From: Lotus japonicus
Lineage: Eukaryota > Streptophyta > Magnoliopsida > Fabales > Fabaceae
Reading direction: 5' to 3'
DNA: 64,000 bases
Assembly (NCBI RefSeq): GCF_012489685.1
Contig: NC_080042.1
Coordinates: forward strand, 21,094,150 to 21,158,149
The notes under the pieces were generated by a model. The model made no database searches and was not told where the DNA came from. It worked only from the letters and a program-made list of their open reading frames with translations. The translations under genes and the position numbers were made by a program. Below, in pieces: positions 11,617 to 23,361 of the stretch; position 1 is the stretch's first letter, and every line of letters starts with the position of its first letter.

Positions 11617-12164
11617 AGAAAATGAAAGTGATTGTTGACAAGTCCTAAATTCCCAATGCACCTGCTTGTCCACTTGATCGATATATAATATTAATGTTTT
11701 TTATAAAACTATATAATATTAATGTTGATCCTTAGTTTATAATACCAATACATTATTCTGTTGCTACTGTCTCTTTCACTTTTTGGTTTTTTAGATAGAA
11801 GGATGTCGTTTTCTTGCAACAAAACTGAAATTTCGGCCTCTTATGGTGGTAATGATGTGTCGCTCTCTCTCATTCATATAAAATTCATAAATGTGAGGAT
11901 TGGGTTGTTATAAACGCCCATTCATTTCATAACAATATTGGGCAAGTTTCTTTTTTTACCAGATTTGAAAGAGTTGTCTAAATCACTAACAATGGAAATA
12001 GGCCATAGACCGTTAGTTGTTAGTAGGGAACTATGACTTAGTCTACATCACGCACATGTCAGTCCAAGCTAAAAAAAATTAGTAAATAAATATGACATAG
12101 ACCTATTTAAAAGCAAACTTAGTTAAAAAGGCTAGACTCATACTATTCAAAAAGTCTTGTGTCC

Positions 12165-12345
12165 GCGAGGGTTAACTCAAGTGATAAGAGTTAGGGGGCA
12201 TAAGGGTTGAGGACGAAGGATGAAGAGAGCCAAGGTTCAAACCCTAGTGAAGAAACTGAAGATATGTTAAGAGATGATTATGTACAAATATTCAGAACTC
12301 TTCCATATTCAATTTGACGTAATAAGGAGGGGAGAGGGAGAAGAG
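12165..12345 (+). mobile_element. tRNA-derived SINE-like element
   Basis: An A-box-like stretch TTAACTCAAGTGATAAGAG (12172-12190) is followed 44 bases later by a B-box-like GGTTCAAACCC (12234-12244), the spacing of an internal Pol III promoter. A non-tRNA body follows. No target duplication or poly-A was found. Confidence 0.5.
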
Positions 12346-12372
12346 ACAAACAGAGAAAGAAGCATGGACTAA

Positions 12373-12470
12373 CTGTGCTAAAAAAAATATCACCTTCATG
12401 AATTTATGACCGTGCTAAAAATATCACCTTCATGGAACTGTGCTAAAAATATCACCTTCATGAATTTAAC
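12373..12470 (+). repeat. Three tandem copies of a 27- to 38-bp unit
   Basis: Each unit begins (C)TGTGCTAAAAA and continues ATATCACCTTCATG (12373, 12411, 12438). They differ mainly in A-run length and tail. Confidence 0.75.
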
Positions 12471-13333
12471 TAGGAAAATATTTAGAACAACTAGAAGATA
12501 TTTAAGGCTTAGCTCACATGAACAAGATTAATTAGCTGATATTGAGAGAAGGTAAGCACCCGATGATAGAAGTTAAAGAAAGAACTTATAAAAAATCTAT
12601 TGCAAATAGTTATCTAAAGAGATCTTGAGGTCATGAAGTGGGTACGTGGATGTACTAGTCCATTATAATATAGGAATTAGTGGAGTTACCCGTACCCTGC
12701 ACGAGGTGACTTTTGTTATTTAAAATGTAAACTTTGTGTAGTATTATGTTTTTTATTTTTTAGTAAATATATCTTAACAATTGTTTTAATTATATGTTCT
12801 TAATAGTGAACATTGTGTATTAATCTACCAGAAATTTTTACTTATTTAAATTTGGAAAAATTGAGATTTTTTTATATAAATTCACTTAAATTTTCAACTC
12901 AAAATCTTTTTATAATTCACATGAACTTTAAATTAAAAAGTTCTAAAATAAAATTTATGGGGAATATAACTTTTTTTAATGAATAAAGATAGAATTTTTG
13001 TTTTTTGAAAGGTAGATGTTATAATATTGAGGTCGTGATTTTTTTTTCTTTGTAATTCAATGTTTAAATCTAAGATAGATTAACAACTAAATTCAGTTCC
13101 TACTCTAGTATGAAACGAATAAATTTTAGGGATTTATTTTATATACTTCATTGTAGTTTTTAATTTTACAATTATCTTGTAAACTGATTCATTTAACACA
13201 TAATAAGTCAATGAGTACACTAACATCGTTTGTGTTTCAGTCAATGTAATATAATGAGTAGGGTGAAAACCCGCTAGATAGGTATAGGATTGGGTATAGG
13301 TAATTACCCGAAAAATAGTGGTTGCCCAACCCT

Positions 13334-14528
13334 TGTAAGATCAAGTTTTGATCTAGTAGTACAACTCTATGTTTTGATGATTACATGTTAACTATTGTGT
13401 ATGAACAATTATGGTACTCTAACGTTGTTTTCTAAGTGTTCTAATGACAGGCTATGACTCTGGTCTTATTTCACATAATTCAGAAGCACTTTGTTAAAAG
13501 AGTAACCTCCACAACGCTTTCGCACGTACTATTTTCAATCTGAACAGTAGATTAAGCTTCAGAAGATCTGAAGATTATAAAGCTCTGATATGGATTCAGC
13601 TCACTATAAGCTCTGAAGGATCAAAAGCTCTGAAGGATCAGAAGCTCTGAAGGTCTAGAAGCTAAGTAGTGAAGATTCTGAAGTCCAAGAGTAAGCTGGC
13701 TCTGAAGACCAAGTACTTCTTCTCTGAGTCCAGAAGCAGAAGGTACAAAGGTCAGAGGATCCAAGCTTCCTTCTGACTCTGATCACCAAGCTTCACAAGT
13801 TCCAATATGAAGCATCACTCTGATCAGAAGTCAACTAGGATAAAGGTCATGTCACTATCCAAAGTACAAAAGCAATTGTACCATTCCTGACGACCTTACC
13901 TAACTTATTCAGCCACAACAGAACCTGGAAAACCCAGATCTGCCCTCCAACGGTAGCATTCCATGCAAACTTCCAAACCTAATTCCTTGGAGTATATAAA
14001 CAGGCTGAAGATGAAAGATGCCGCCAGAAGAAACTTTGTTGAAGCTCACGCGAAATTCAAATATTCTCTCAAGCAATCTTTCTTCACATTGTACTAATTG
14101 TGTTTACTATTAGCTTTCTAAGAAGCATTTCTTTGCAAACCTAAACTTTCAAACAGTTGTTTGATTTTCCTTAAGGAGACCAAGGTTGGTCGGATCCTTG
14201 AGAAGACTAAGAGAGTGAATCTTAGTGATAGCTAAGTCAGTGTATTGTTAGTCACTTTGCAGGTAGCAAGTGCAATTGTAACAAACTCTGATTAGTGGAT
14301 TGCCTTCATTCTAAGAAGGAAGAAATCACCTTAACGGGTGGACTGGATTAGCTTGAGGGATTTATCAAGTGAACCAAGATAAAATCATTGTGTGCTTTCC
14401 TTAACTCTTATCTTAGCACTTTTATATTTGGTGTTTGAAGATATTTGTTTAAATCTCAAGTGGGTCGAGTTTTAGATTTAAAACGCTATTCAAACCCCCC
14501 CCCCTTTCTATCGTTTTTCATACCTTCA
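13334..14528 (+). repeat. 5' LTR of the Sirevirus-like element
   Basis: It runs TGTAAG...CTTCA, with a TATA box (GTATATAAACAGG, 13991) and a cluster of AAGCTCTGAAGGATCAG-type repeats at 13565-13660. The 3' LTR matches it over its full length, except for a rearranged, shortened stretch near 18505-18540. Confidence 0.92.
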
Positions 14529-14530
14529 AT

Positions 14531-14542
14531 TGGTATCAGAGC
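14531..14542 (+). other. Primer-binding site
   Basis: TGGTATCAGAGC two bases after the 5' LTR, the complement of the 3' end of initiator methionine tRNA used by most plant copia elements. Confidence 0.92.
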
Positions 14543-14603
14543 GCAAGTTCTGATTACCACACCTAACAGTGTTCAGTGATCCGGGCCGGTGTGAAAAACC
14601 AAG

Positions 14604-16382
14604 ATGGCTGCCACCATTGAAGCGCAAAAAGATGTCTATAGTGCAAAGCCTCCTATGTTCGATGGTCAAAGATTTGAGTACTGGAAAGACAAGATTGAAA
14701 GCTTTTTTCTGGGCTTTGATGCAGATCTCTGGGATATTATAGTGGATGGGTACAAGCGTCCAGTTGATGGTGATGGCAAGAAGATCTCCAGAACAGAGAT
14801 GACTGCAGAGCAGAAGAAGCTTTACTCACTGCATCATAAAGCTAGAACTATTCTTCTCAGTGCTATTTCTTATGAAGAATATCAAATGATCACAGATCGT
14901 GAGTCCATTGAGGACATGTTCTCTAGATTTCAGTTACTCATTGCTGGAATTAGACCTCTCAACAAGAGTTACACAACTGCTCATCATGTCATGAGGATTC
15001 TTGGAGGCCATCCTGAAAGCTGGATGCCTCTGATAACTTCCTTGGAGCTCACAAGAGATGTTGATCATATGAGTTTGGAAGAACTCACAAGCATACTGAA
15101 GTGTCATGAACTGAAGCGTGCTGAACATCAGGATCAGAAGAAGAAATCTATAGCCTTGAAATCCAAATCTGAAAAGGCTAAAGCTCTCCAAGCAGAAGAA
15201 GAAGAATTTGAAGAAAACTCTGAAGATTCTGATGAAGATGAGCTAACCCTGATCTCCAGAAAGCTCAACCGCATCTGGAAGCACATGCAGAGTAAGTACA
15301 GAGGCTCTGGAAAGACTAAAGGAAAGAATGAATCTTCTTCTGGTCATAAGAAGTCTTCATCAAAGGAAGTCACATGCTTTGAATGCATATAATCAGGGCA
15401 CTACAAGAGTGATTGTCCTAAGCTGAAAAGGGATAAGGAGCCAAAGAAGCATTTCAAAGCTAAGAAAGGCCTCATGGTGACTTTTGATAAATCAGAGTCA
15501 GAGGATGTCGACTCTGATGGAGAACTTGTTGAAGGACTCATGGCTATTGTCAAGAACAAGGAAGCGGAGTCAAAAGAAGCAACTAACTCTGAATCTGCAT
15601 CAGAGGAAGATCCAGACTCTGACGATGAAAATGAGGTATTCGCTTCTTTCTCAACCTCTGAACTTAAATGTGCTTTGTCTGATATCATGGATAAATATAA
15701 CTCTCTCCTGACTAAGCATAAAAAGTTGAAAAAGGATTTTTCTGCTGTTTCTAAGACTTCTGCTGAACATGATAAACTTATTTCTGAGTTAAAAGAAAAT
15801 AATCATGCTTTAGCAAACTCTAACTCTATGCTTCAAAACCAGATCTTTAAGTTAGAAGAAGTTGTTGCTTGTGATGCCTCTAATATTAAAAATGAATCCA
15901 AATATGAAAAATCTTTTCAAAGATTCCTAGCTAAAATCGTAGACAGAAGCTTGATGGCTTCAATGATCTATGGCGTAAGCAAAAATGGAATGTGTGGCAT
16001 TGGCTATTTTGGACCCAGCAGAAATGAGCCTCCTATGCCTAAGGCTAAACCTCTGTATGAACATTTTGTACCCTCTGGTACTATATTGCCTGAATCATTG
16101 CCTGTTAAAGTTGCTAAACCCTCTCGTAAAAAAGGAACTCTCTCTATGCCTAAATGTCATGCTCAAATTCATTTACAATATCATGTTGAGAAACCCAAGG
16201 TTGTCAGAACCTCTGGGGTAACTAACAAGAAAGGACCCAGAAAATGGGTACCTAAGGATAAGATTATCTATGTTGCAGATATCCTTGATCGCTCCACTGA
16301 AACACCAATCATGGTATCTGGACAGTGGATGCTCGCGTCACATGACGGGAGAAAGGCGTATGTTCCAAGAGCTAAAACTTAA
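14604..16382 (+). pseudogene. Sirevirus-like gag, with nonsense codon and internal deletion
   Basis: The start ATG at 14604 gives MAATIEAQKD, then the gag landmark PPMFDGQRFEYWKDKIESFF. Between SYEEYQMITDRE and SIEDMFSRF about 40 residues normal for the family seem to be missing, in frame. The zinc knuckle CFEC...GHYKSDC carries TAA in place of a sense codon (15390-15392), splitting the protein into 262 aa and a downstream part. The rest is open to 16380: an acidic Ser/Asp/Glu segment, a coiled coil (KHKKLKKDFSAVSKTS) and a tail ending GQWMLASHDGRKAYVP. In complete relatives protease and pol sequence follow; here the coding ends. Confidence 0.85.
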
Positions 16383-16494
16383 GCCTGGAGGCTAAGTTTC
16401 TTTTTATTAATAACATAATTCATACATTGCATTAATACATTTAAAACGGAGGATTTTTCCTCAATGCTCTACATTGCCTACGCATCGCTGCTTT

Positions 16495-16830
16495 CTAAAG
16501 CTCCAGACGATGATGCCTATGTTCTAAGTGGACCAAGCTCCGGCGCAGCTCCTGCCTCTCAGGACCCTCCGCCATAGTCTCCAGAGCCGCCTCTGCTGCT
16601 CTGATCTCCTCATAAAGGTCCAATTCCTTCTGGAAGAATTCTTGCATTTCCTCCACGAATCTGAGGAAGCCTCTGAGGATGTTGTCCATTTCAGGACTCA
16701 GGCTCATGCCTAGTAGCTGGTTTGTCAGACTATAGACACTCGGCTCCTCTGGATGGCGCACATTGATGAAGAGATCTTCATCAAAGGCCTTCTTCCTCAA
16801 TTGCTCGATGCATGCTATAAAGGATGCCAT
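16495..16830 (-). CDS. Antisense ORF inside the Sirevirus-like element, 111 aa
   Basis: This complete ORF is opposite to gag and lies between gag and the 3' LTR. The protein (MASFIACIEQLRKKAFDEDL...) is rich in Glu, Leu and Arg. Residues 60-110 look like a coiled coil (FFQKELDLYEEIRAAEAALE, then RRSLVHLEHRHHRLEL). I do not recognise a domain. A TATA box lies 56 bases upstream, and a leader without upstream ATGs follows, so it looks like a transcription unit of its own. It is uninterrupted although gag carries a stop and pol is gone. A structural or regulatory role is possible but unsupported. Confidence 0.6.
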   Translation of the reverse strand: MASFIACIEQLRKKAFDEDLFINVRHPEEPSVYSLTNQLLGMSLSPEMDNILRGFLRFVEEMQEFFQKELDLYEEIRAAEAALETMAEGPERQELRRSLVHLEHRHHRLEL

Positions 16831-16885
16831 TGCAATATTGAATTCAAGTGAAAATGAGATGTGAAGACTGTTATGCTTTAACCGC

Positions 16886-16893
16886 TATTTATA
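16886..16893 (-). promoter_or_regulatory. TATA box of the antisense ORF
   Basis: TTATAAATAGCGG on the minus strand, 56 bases upstream of the ATG at 16830. That is a suitable distance for a short leader. Confidence 0.55.
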
Positions 16894-17091
16894 AGCTCAA
16901 TTCAGTCTCCCAAAGATAATGCTGAAGCAGTTTCTCGAGGATTGTTTATTGGTAACAGATGTTTACTTTTAACTCCTTGGCCGATGGTAAACGTTCCACT
17001 CTTTCATTTAATCTTCTGCATATGCATTAATTAAAAACGTTTTCTTTAAGTTTTTATTCTTTTCTCCATCTTTTTAAACTTACATCTTTTC

Positions 17092-17639
17092 TAAGGGGGA
17101 GTACCTTGTACTTAAAGCTAAGTTTTTCACACCCCATGCTTTTTGGTTATGACAAAAAGGGGGCGTATACAACCAGTTTTTGATGTGTACTGTGTTAATG
17201 TGATTTCTTTTGGAGAATTTAAGAGTTCCACTCTTTATCACCATAGATCTGTCCGTGGGCATTTGCAAGGAATACATTTTCACTTCTTCTGAAGTGATCA
17301 TATGCTAAATCAGTTGACTCTGATACTTTAACCTTGCTCTTGACTCTGAATATTTATGCGCTCTGATATTCACATATTATCTATGTCATAAATTCTCACT
17401 CTGAACTCTTCTATTATTTAGCTCAGAATCTAGATATTACTAATGTTTTCATTAAGTCTTAGATTCAGGGGGAGCTAAGCTCAGAATCAAGCTGTGACTT
17501 GGATTCAGAATGAGCAACATAAACCATTCAGCTCAGGATAAGTTTATATCTATTCTCTAAACTCTGAGTGAATTCAATTTATTGTTTAAGAATTGTTCAT
17601 CAAAATACTTGGTTTTGTCATCATCAAAAAGGGGGAGAT
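17092..17639 (+). other. Repeated polypurine-tract motifs before the 3' LTR
   Basis: Purine runs occur at 17093 (AAGGGGGAG), 17154 (AAAAAGGGGG), 17467 (AGGGGGAG) and directly at the LTR (AAAAAGGGGGAGAT, 17625-17638). The last primes plus-strand DNA synthesis. The upstream copies are a hallmark of Sireviruses. Confidence 0.75.
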
Positions 17640-18804
17640 TGTAAGATCAAGTTTTGATCTAGTAGTACAACTCTATGTTTTGATGATTACATGTTAACTA
17701 TTGTGTATGAACAATTATGGTACTCTAACGTTTTTTTCTGAGTGTTCTAATGACAGGTTATGACTCTGGTCTTATTTCACATAATTCAGAAGGACTTTGC
17801 TAAAAGAGTAACCTCCGCAACGCTTTCGCACTTACTATGTTCAATCTGAACAGTAGATTAAGCTTCAGAAGATTATAAAGCTCTGATATGGATTCAGCTC
17901 ACTAGAAGCTCTGAAGGATCAGAAACTCTGAAGGATTAGAAGGATCAGAAGCTCTGAAGGTCCAGAAGCTGAGTAGTGAAGATTCTGAAGTCCAAGAGTA
18001 AGCTGGCTCTGAAGACCAAGTACTTCTCATCTGAGTCCAGAAGCAGAAGGTACAAAGGTCAGAGGATCCAAGCTTCCTTCTGACTCTGATCACCAAGCTT
18101 CACAAGTTCCAATATGAAGCATCACTCTGATCAGAAGTCAACTAGGATAAAGGTCATGTCACTATCCAAAGTACAAAAGCAATTGTACCATTCCTGACGA
18201 CCTTACCTAACTTATTTAGCCACAGCAGAACCTGGAAAACCCAGATCTGCCCTCCAACGGTAGCATTCCATACAAACTTCCAAACCTAATTCCTTGGAGT
18301 ATATAAAGAGGCTGAAGATGAATGATGCCGCCAGAAGAAACTTTGTTGAAGCTCATGCGAAATTCATATATTCTCTCAAGCAATCTTTCTTCACATTGTA
18401 CTAATTGTGTTTACTATTAGCTTTCTAAGAAGCATTTCTTTGTAAACCCAAACTTTCAAACAGTTGTTTGATTTTCCTTAAGGAGACCAAGGTTGGTCGG
18501 ATCCTTGAGAACCCAATCTTAGTGATCCTTGAGAAGACCAGGTAGCAAGTGCAGTTGTAACAAACTCTGATTAGTGGATTGCCTTCATTCTAAGAAGGAA
18601 GAAATCATCTTAACGGGTGAACTGGATTAGCTTGAGGGATTTATCAAGTGAACCAGGAGAAAATCATTGTGTGCTTTCCTTAACTCTTATCTTAGCACTT
18701 TTATCTTTGGTGTTTGAAGAGATTTGTTTAAATCTCAAGTGGGTCGAGTTTTAGATTTAAAACGCTATTCAAATCCCCCATTTTTATCGATTTTCATACC
18801 TTCA
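17640..18804 (+). repeat. 3' LTR of the Sirevirus-like element
   Basis: Same termini, TATA box (18301) and AAGCTCTGAAGG repeats as the 5' LTR. The segment at 18505-18540 is rearranged and shorter. The scattered differences between the LTRs mean the insertion is not very recent. Confidence 0.92.
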
Positions 18805-19339
18805 CCCCATACATTATTAATTGTAACGTTTATAATTTTCTACTATTTAAAAAAAATAAGTTTTTTTCAATTATAAAAAATAAGTGAATAAGTATTGTTA
18901 TAATGTTATATATATTGTTACCCAAAAGTACTGTATCTATTGTTTTCTTAAAGTAATATTGTATATATTGTTGCTAATATACTCAACTTTTTATGAAATA
19001 TGTAAATTATTAACCTACAACCTTAAATTACAAATTTCTCACTTCCTCTTTTTAAAAAATCTATATACGCGGGTATAGGGACGGTATAGGTAGTTCTCGA
19101 AAGCACTAATACAGGATGAGTACTATAATACCCTACCCAGACCCTACCCATTGCCTTCTCTGTGCAGTGTACACCTCAAGATTTCACTTTCGCTGGAGTT
19201 CAATCACTAAGGTAAATATATAGTTTTCAAATTAAGAAATCACAAGAATGTTAAATTATATTACTCCCTCTAGAGCATCCAAATCAACAACAATATAGTT
19301 GACTTTTGTATCTCAATTTTTGAAATCTAAAGTTCACCT
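18805..19339. other. AT-rich DNA and remnant of an older repeat
   Basis: AT-rich sequence, then a GGGTATAGGGACGG / CCCTACCC-rich segment (19065-19150) related to 13259-13333 on the other side of the copia element. No gene is seen. Confidence 0.35.
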
Positions 19340-19720
19340 CTAGTTACGACAAAACACATGACATCTGCATCAAAATATTGAAGATGGTGGTGATCTTTAT
19401 ATTATTTTTTTTGGAAAGAAATTAGAAATATGTCCTAATTATACCGATCAATTTCTCATCTTCTATGGGTTGTTCAAACATAAAAGGAAATGGTGTGAAG
19501 GTAACCCATAAAAGGGAATTTGTAAACTTTCTATTAGTTTCACTGCGGTGGTCAGCTTAAAGTACAACCTGCATGGATGAGTGCAGAGTTTATATTTGTA
19601 CGATTTGATAGAGACGTTGATCATGGTAATCTCGTAGCACAACCCCTCTTTTAAGGTTGACTCGAATTTTGCAACGCATATTAGACTGTGCACTGAATTT
19701 TGTCACCCTAAAAAATGTAG
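19340..19720 (-). pseudogene. RPA70-like OB-fold gene fragment, copy A
   Basis: On the minus strand, after TTTTTTAG, DKIQCTV is followed by a stop and frame change. Then comes FESTLKEGLCYEITMINVSI, with CTHPCRLYFKLTTAVKLIE. It matches copy B residue by residue and resembles the first DNA-binding OB-fold region of plant replication protein A large-subunit paralogs, which bind single-stranded DNA and are often carried by Helitrons. A further frameshift lies near IPFYGLPSHH. A downstream exon remnant (DADVMCFVV) sits at 19340-19362. Confidence 0.6.
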
Positions 19721-21354
19721 TAGAATCGGTAAAACTTTTTACGGAAGATTTTTCACCGTATATTTTGGAACAAAACGTGGACATACTTATATCTTATTAC
19801 ACATTATATTTTTTTCGCTCAAGTAAGGAAAAAAATAATTAAAACTACTAAAGAACATTCGATTCATTATATAAGTTTTTTTTTTATAAGTTTTATGCCT
19901 TTATATAAGTTTTTTGTATACACATTAAATCAGTATTTTTAATTTTTAATACATGTTAAATTATTAATATTTGATTCATTATTAATTTGCTAATATTTTC
20001 TCATCAATGTTTGTATTTATAATAACAATCGGAAAATGCTTGATAGGCCGAGCATATTGTATACGAAACATAAGAATGGCGTGGCATGACATGTCCGTGT
20101 CAAAACTAATAAAAATAAAGCATAAGGGAAAAAAAATCAGGATGATTAACACCAAAATTGTTAATAAATAAATAAAGCGCACATGCAAAAATAATCAAAT
20201 TGTTAATTTCAAAGAGAAATCAATATGTAACAACAAAATGAAAACCCCTGCTCTAATAAAACTCTGAATAAAATCTCACGTGAGTATTACTGTTAACTCT
20301 TTCCCTTTTTTTGTCTTCAGCTCTTCGCTCATACCTTTGGTAACCACCGCCTACCAGGGATGATGGAGGAAAAAAATCCACTTTATCAATCTAAGTAGAG
20401 AAATTGAAGGATTTCGGTATTTCCCCTTCATGATTTAAAAAAGGGGGTGAAACAATATATAATGGTGAATAAAAAATGGAAGAATAAGTAAATAAGGGGA
20501 GCATGAAACATGAAACTAACCATTGGACACAACAAATAAAAAAGAGTGAATAAGAGGATAACACAGAAAATAATAAACTTACGATATTGCGATCATTCAG
20601 TGGCGGTGGAGAATTATAAAATAAAAATGGAAATAAAACCCTGAAAACAATAAATCAAAATAAGATAAACACGATGTCACAAAGAACAAGTGAAAGAGAA
20701 TGCTATAGACTAAATAAATAATGTGAAAAATGTCTCAGAAAAAGCAAATGAATTCTAACCAATGCGCAGGTATATATAGTAAAATTAATTATTTTTGGAT
20801 TAAGATAAAAATCATTACCTTACACATGATTGACAAATTATTTTTCTATGGAGTTGTTCCAGATGAAAGATAAATTGAAGGTGAAAGTTCCTTAGTATGA
20901 AATCGAATAATGAAATGAGAAATAGAAAAATGAAAAGGAGGAAAAAGCAATATGGAAAAATATGGAAAAAGGTTGGAAATACTTACCATGGAGTAGACGC
21001 ATGGAGGAAAAAAAAGATGAGTTTTTTTCATAAGAAATTCCAAATTAAAGATGGGAGGAAGAAGTATAAGATGAATAAAAAATGGAGGAAAATGAAAGTC
21101 CTTGCCTTATTGTCGAGGAAGTACGCACGAAATGGTGCTGAAATTGTTGCCAATGAAAATAAGGAAATATATATATTAACCTTCTCTAATCTAATTAAGT
21201 TTTTCGTTATTTATTACAAATTATATAATTGTTCAAAAAAATCATCAATTCTTGAGTGTTAATGTTTTTAAAATTTGAATTTCAAAAAGATGATTAATTA
21301 TATTCATTAATTTAAGGAATTGATTAGAGTCATTAATTTAGTATCTCCTTTCTT
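19721..21354. other. AT-rich spacer between the two OB-fold relics
   Basis: No supported gene. A 121-codon Lys-rich ORF at 20897-21262 looks like chance reading of A-rich sequence. Confidence 0.4.
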
Positions 21355-22034
21355 GTATAGTTGACTGCAGTATCTCCTTTCTTGTAGCCAGATAGTTCTT
21401 CTTTGCCTACGACAACACCTATGACGTCTACATCAAAATATTATTAGTGATAATCTTTATATTTATTTTTAAAATACTAATACTTGTAAAACATACCGAT
21501 CAATTTTTCATCCTCTTTAGGGTTTTCAAATATTGAAGCATATGGTGCAAAGCTAAACCCATAATAAGGAATATTTCGTACTTCTATAGGTTTCACTTCG
21601 GTTTGCAACTTGAAATACAACCTGCACGGATGAGTGCAAGGTTTGTATTTGTAACTATTGATAGCGACGCTGAGAATAGCAATTTCATAACACGACCCCT
21701 CTTTTAAGACTGCCTCAAATTTTTCAACATGGCTACTCCACACTGTAGCTTGAATCTTGTCATCCTGAAAAATGTTTTATTTTTGTTAAAAAAATGGATG
21801 GAAGATTGTTTTTTTTTTTTAAAAAAAGATAACATGTTGAGATCTAAAGACGCAAAGTCATTAATTTGGTCGTTAACAAACCTTAGAATCCATAAGGATC
21901 ATGTTAATGAAGTCAGGTTGGCTAGGTTCCTTATTGTTTGGGACTCTCCAAAGTCGTATCACTCTGGCAACAATCTTCCAAACCTTATTGGTCGCAACCC
22001 GAATTTTGGAGATAGGATCGATGTTTGAATTCAT
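21355..22034 (-). pseudogene. RPA70-like OB-fold gene fragment, copy B
   Basis: Exon 1 (22034-21882) starts MNSNIDPISKIRVATNKVWK and contains ARVIRLWRVPN, like the N terminus of plant RPA-like proteins. It splices in phase 0 to exon 2 (21764-21497, acceptor TTTCAG): DDKIQATVWSSHVEKFEAV, then CTHPCRLYFKLQTEVKPIE and IPYYGFSFAPYASIF, ending at a donor G|GTATG. The next family exon (DVIGVVVGKEELSGYKKGD) starts near 21444, but the base pair before it is TG, not AG. A short tandem duplication at 21345-21386 breaks the rest. The gene is truncated to about 170 of an expected 400-500 residues. Confidence 0.68.
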
Positions 22035-23015
22035 TGTGTGTTGTCTGTGAAGGCACTGATGTGGTGAAAGCAAAATTTGTTGTTTTGCAATGAAATACTG
22101 TAACACTTTACCGGGAGTTATACTTATAATAAACCGTGTAATGAAAAAAAAAAACGTATAAATGTGGTAGAATAGTATTTGGTATAATCAAGGGAGGAGT
22201 ATATTATTGCTAGAATTAGGATTTTAAATATAGCATAATGCAATCAAGAAAATTCCTCGTCCAAATTCAGCATTAAAATAACATTAAAATGTTTGACTAA
22301 AATAGGAAAAAAATGAAATGTAGGTAGTGATTGGAGAAGAAAAATAATGATTATAGAGAAACTTAATAATGATTTTTTTTTGAATAAAAATCATGGTTGT
22401 TTAAAATAGGAAAAAATTTGAAATTTGAAAGACTTTTTCAATATAGTTGTATTTTAAAATTTAAAAAAAAAAGAAGCTGGAATATCTAAGTTGTATTTAT
22501 TTAATATATTTTTTCCGGTAATATTAGTTTAGTCTATTTTTTCCGGAAATATTTTTAAAATATTATTTTAAAACCTATTCAATCAATTTTAGCATTGATG
22601 GTTATTAAAAATAGGAAAACATTTCTAATTTAGGTAGAAACTAAATGAGTTTGGCGGAATTAACAATGGTTGTTTAGATTAAAAAAAACAATGGTTGTTT
22701 AAAATAGGAATTTTTTTAAAATTATTTGAATGAATTTTTTTAATATATTTGTATTGCAAATCATCTTTTATTTGGTAATATTTGTAAACACAAATATGAA
22801 TTTACTGCCTTTTCTAATTTTGTATTATGTATTTAAAATGTTAAAACATTATGGAATTATTATTTTAAAAGCTGTGTTGTATTTTTTTCGTAAAAAACAA
22901 ATATGGGTTTTTTTTTATAAAAACAAATATAGGGTTTTAACTTATAATTTTGCATTATTTATTTATAATGTTAAAACAGTATGAAATTTTTATTTTAAAA
23001 GTTGTGTTGTAGTAA
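22035..23015. other. AT-rich intergenic DNA
   Basis: No gene. A loosely repeated CAATGGTTGTTTAAAATAGG motif (about 22390, 22664, 22690) suggests an old, decayed repeat. Confidence 0.35.
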
Positions 23016-23264
23016 TCTTCTATAAATATAATAAAGGAGAAGTTTTTGCAACCTTGAGGGTAGAATAGTAATTCAACAATTTATCACACTATATTTAAAA
23101 TTTGACTATGATCATTTTGGTAAAAATCCAAATTATTCTCTCAGATTCAATCACACCCTTCCGTTTTATAACAATCTCATTGCCTTTTTGCATTCATGCA
23201 TTCACTAAACTTAATTGTAAAAATCAATGCGCTCATTTATAGGGGATCCTAAGAACCTTTTAAG

Positions 23265-23361
23265 AGACCTTCAATATTCTTCAGTTTTTTAGACCTTAAA
23301 TATTCTTCAGGTTTTTAGACCTTCAATCTTCTTCGGTTTTTTAGACCTTAAATCTTCTTCA
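23265..23361 (+). repeat. Tandem repeat, 26-bp unit, nearly four copies
   Basis: Units start AGACCTT(C/A)AAT(A/C)TTCTTC at 23265, 23291, 23317 and 23343. Odd and even copies share the C/A difference, so a two-unit block was probably duplicated. Confidence 0.8.

Larger units (their letters stand above)
11432..13333. other. Promoter side of alpha-galactosidase, then AT-rich intergenic DNA
   Basis: The first 200 bases include the probable promoter. Beyond that are a SINE-like unit, a short tandem repeat, and an AT-rich stretch. It ends with a GGTATAGG-rich segment (13259-13333) that resembles the sequence right of the copia element (19060-19150), so the copia may have landed in an older repeat. 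No gene is supported. Confidence 0.4.
13334..18804 (+). mobile_element. Ty1/copia LTR retrotransposon, Sirevirus-like, pol-deleted
   Basis: Two closely similar LTRs (1195 and 1165 bp) start TGTAAGATCAAG and end ATACCTTCA. Inside are an initiator-Met tRNA primer-binding site, a gag with coiled-coil segments, an antisense ORF and several polypurine-like tracts before the 3' LTR. Repeated polypurine motifs, a large gag and an extra ORF are Sirevirus traits. Integrase, reverse transcriptase and RNase H are absent (internal region about 3.1 kb), so it is non-autonomous. I see no perfect target duplication (ACCCT left, CCCCA right). Confidence 0.88.

Noticed and set aside
12172..12244. Functional tRNA gene
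   Set aside because: A- and B-box-like motifs are present, but the cloverleaf stems do not close and there is no anticodon arm. A SINE fits better.
13329..18809. Target-site duplication of the Sirevirus-like element
   Set aside because: Flanks read ACCCT and CCCCA. They share CCC only, so no duplication is claimed.
20897..21262. 121-codon Lys/Arg-rich plus ORF
   Set aside because: Low-complexity reading of A-rich DNA, with no domain, splice context or homolog that I recognise.
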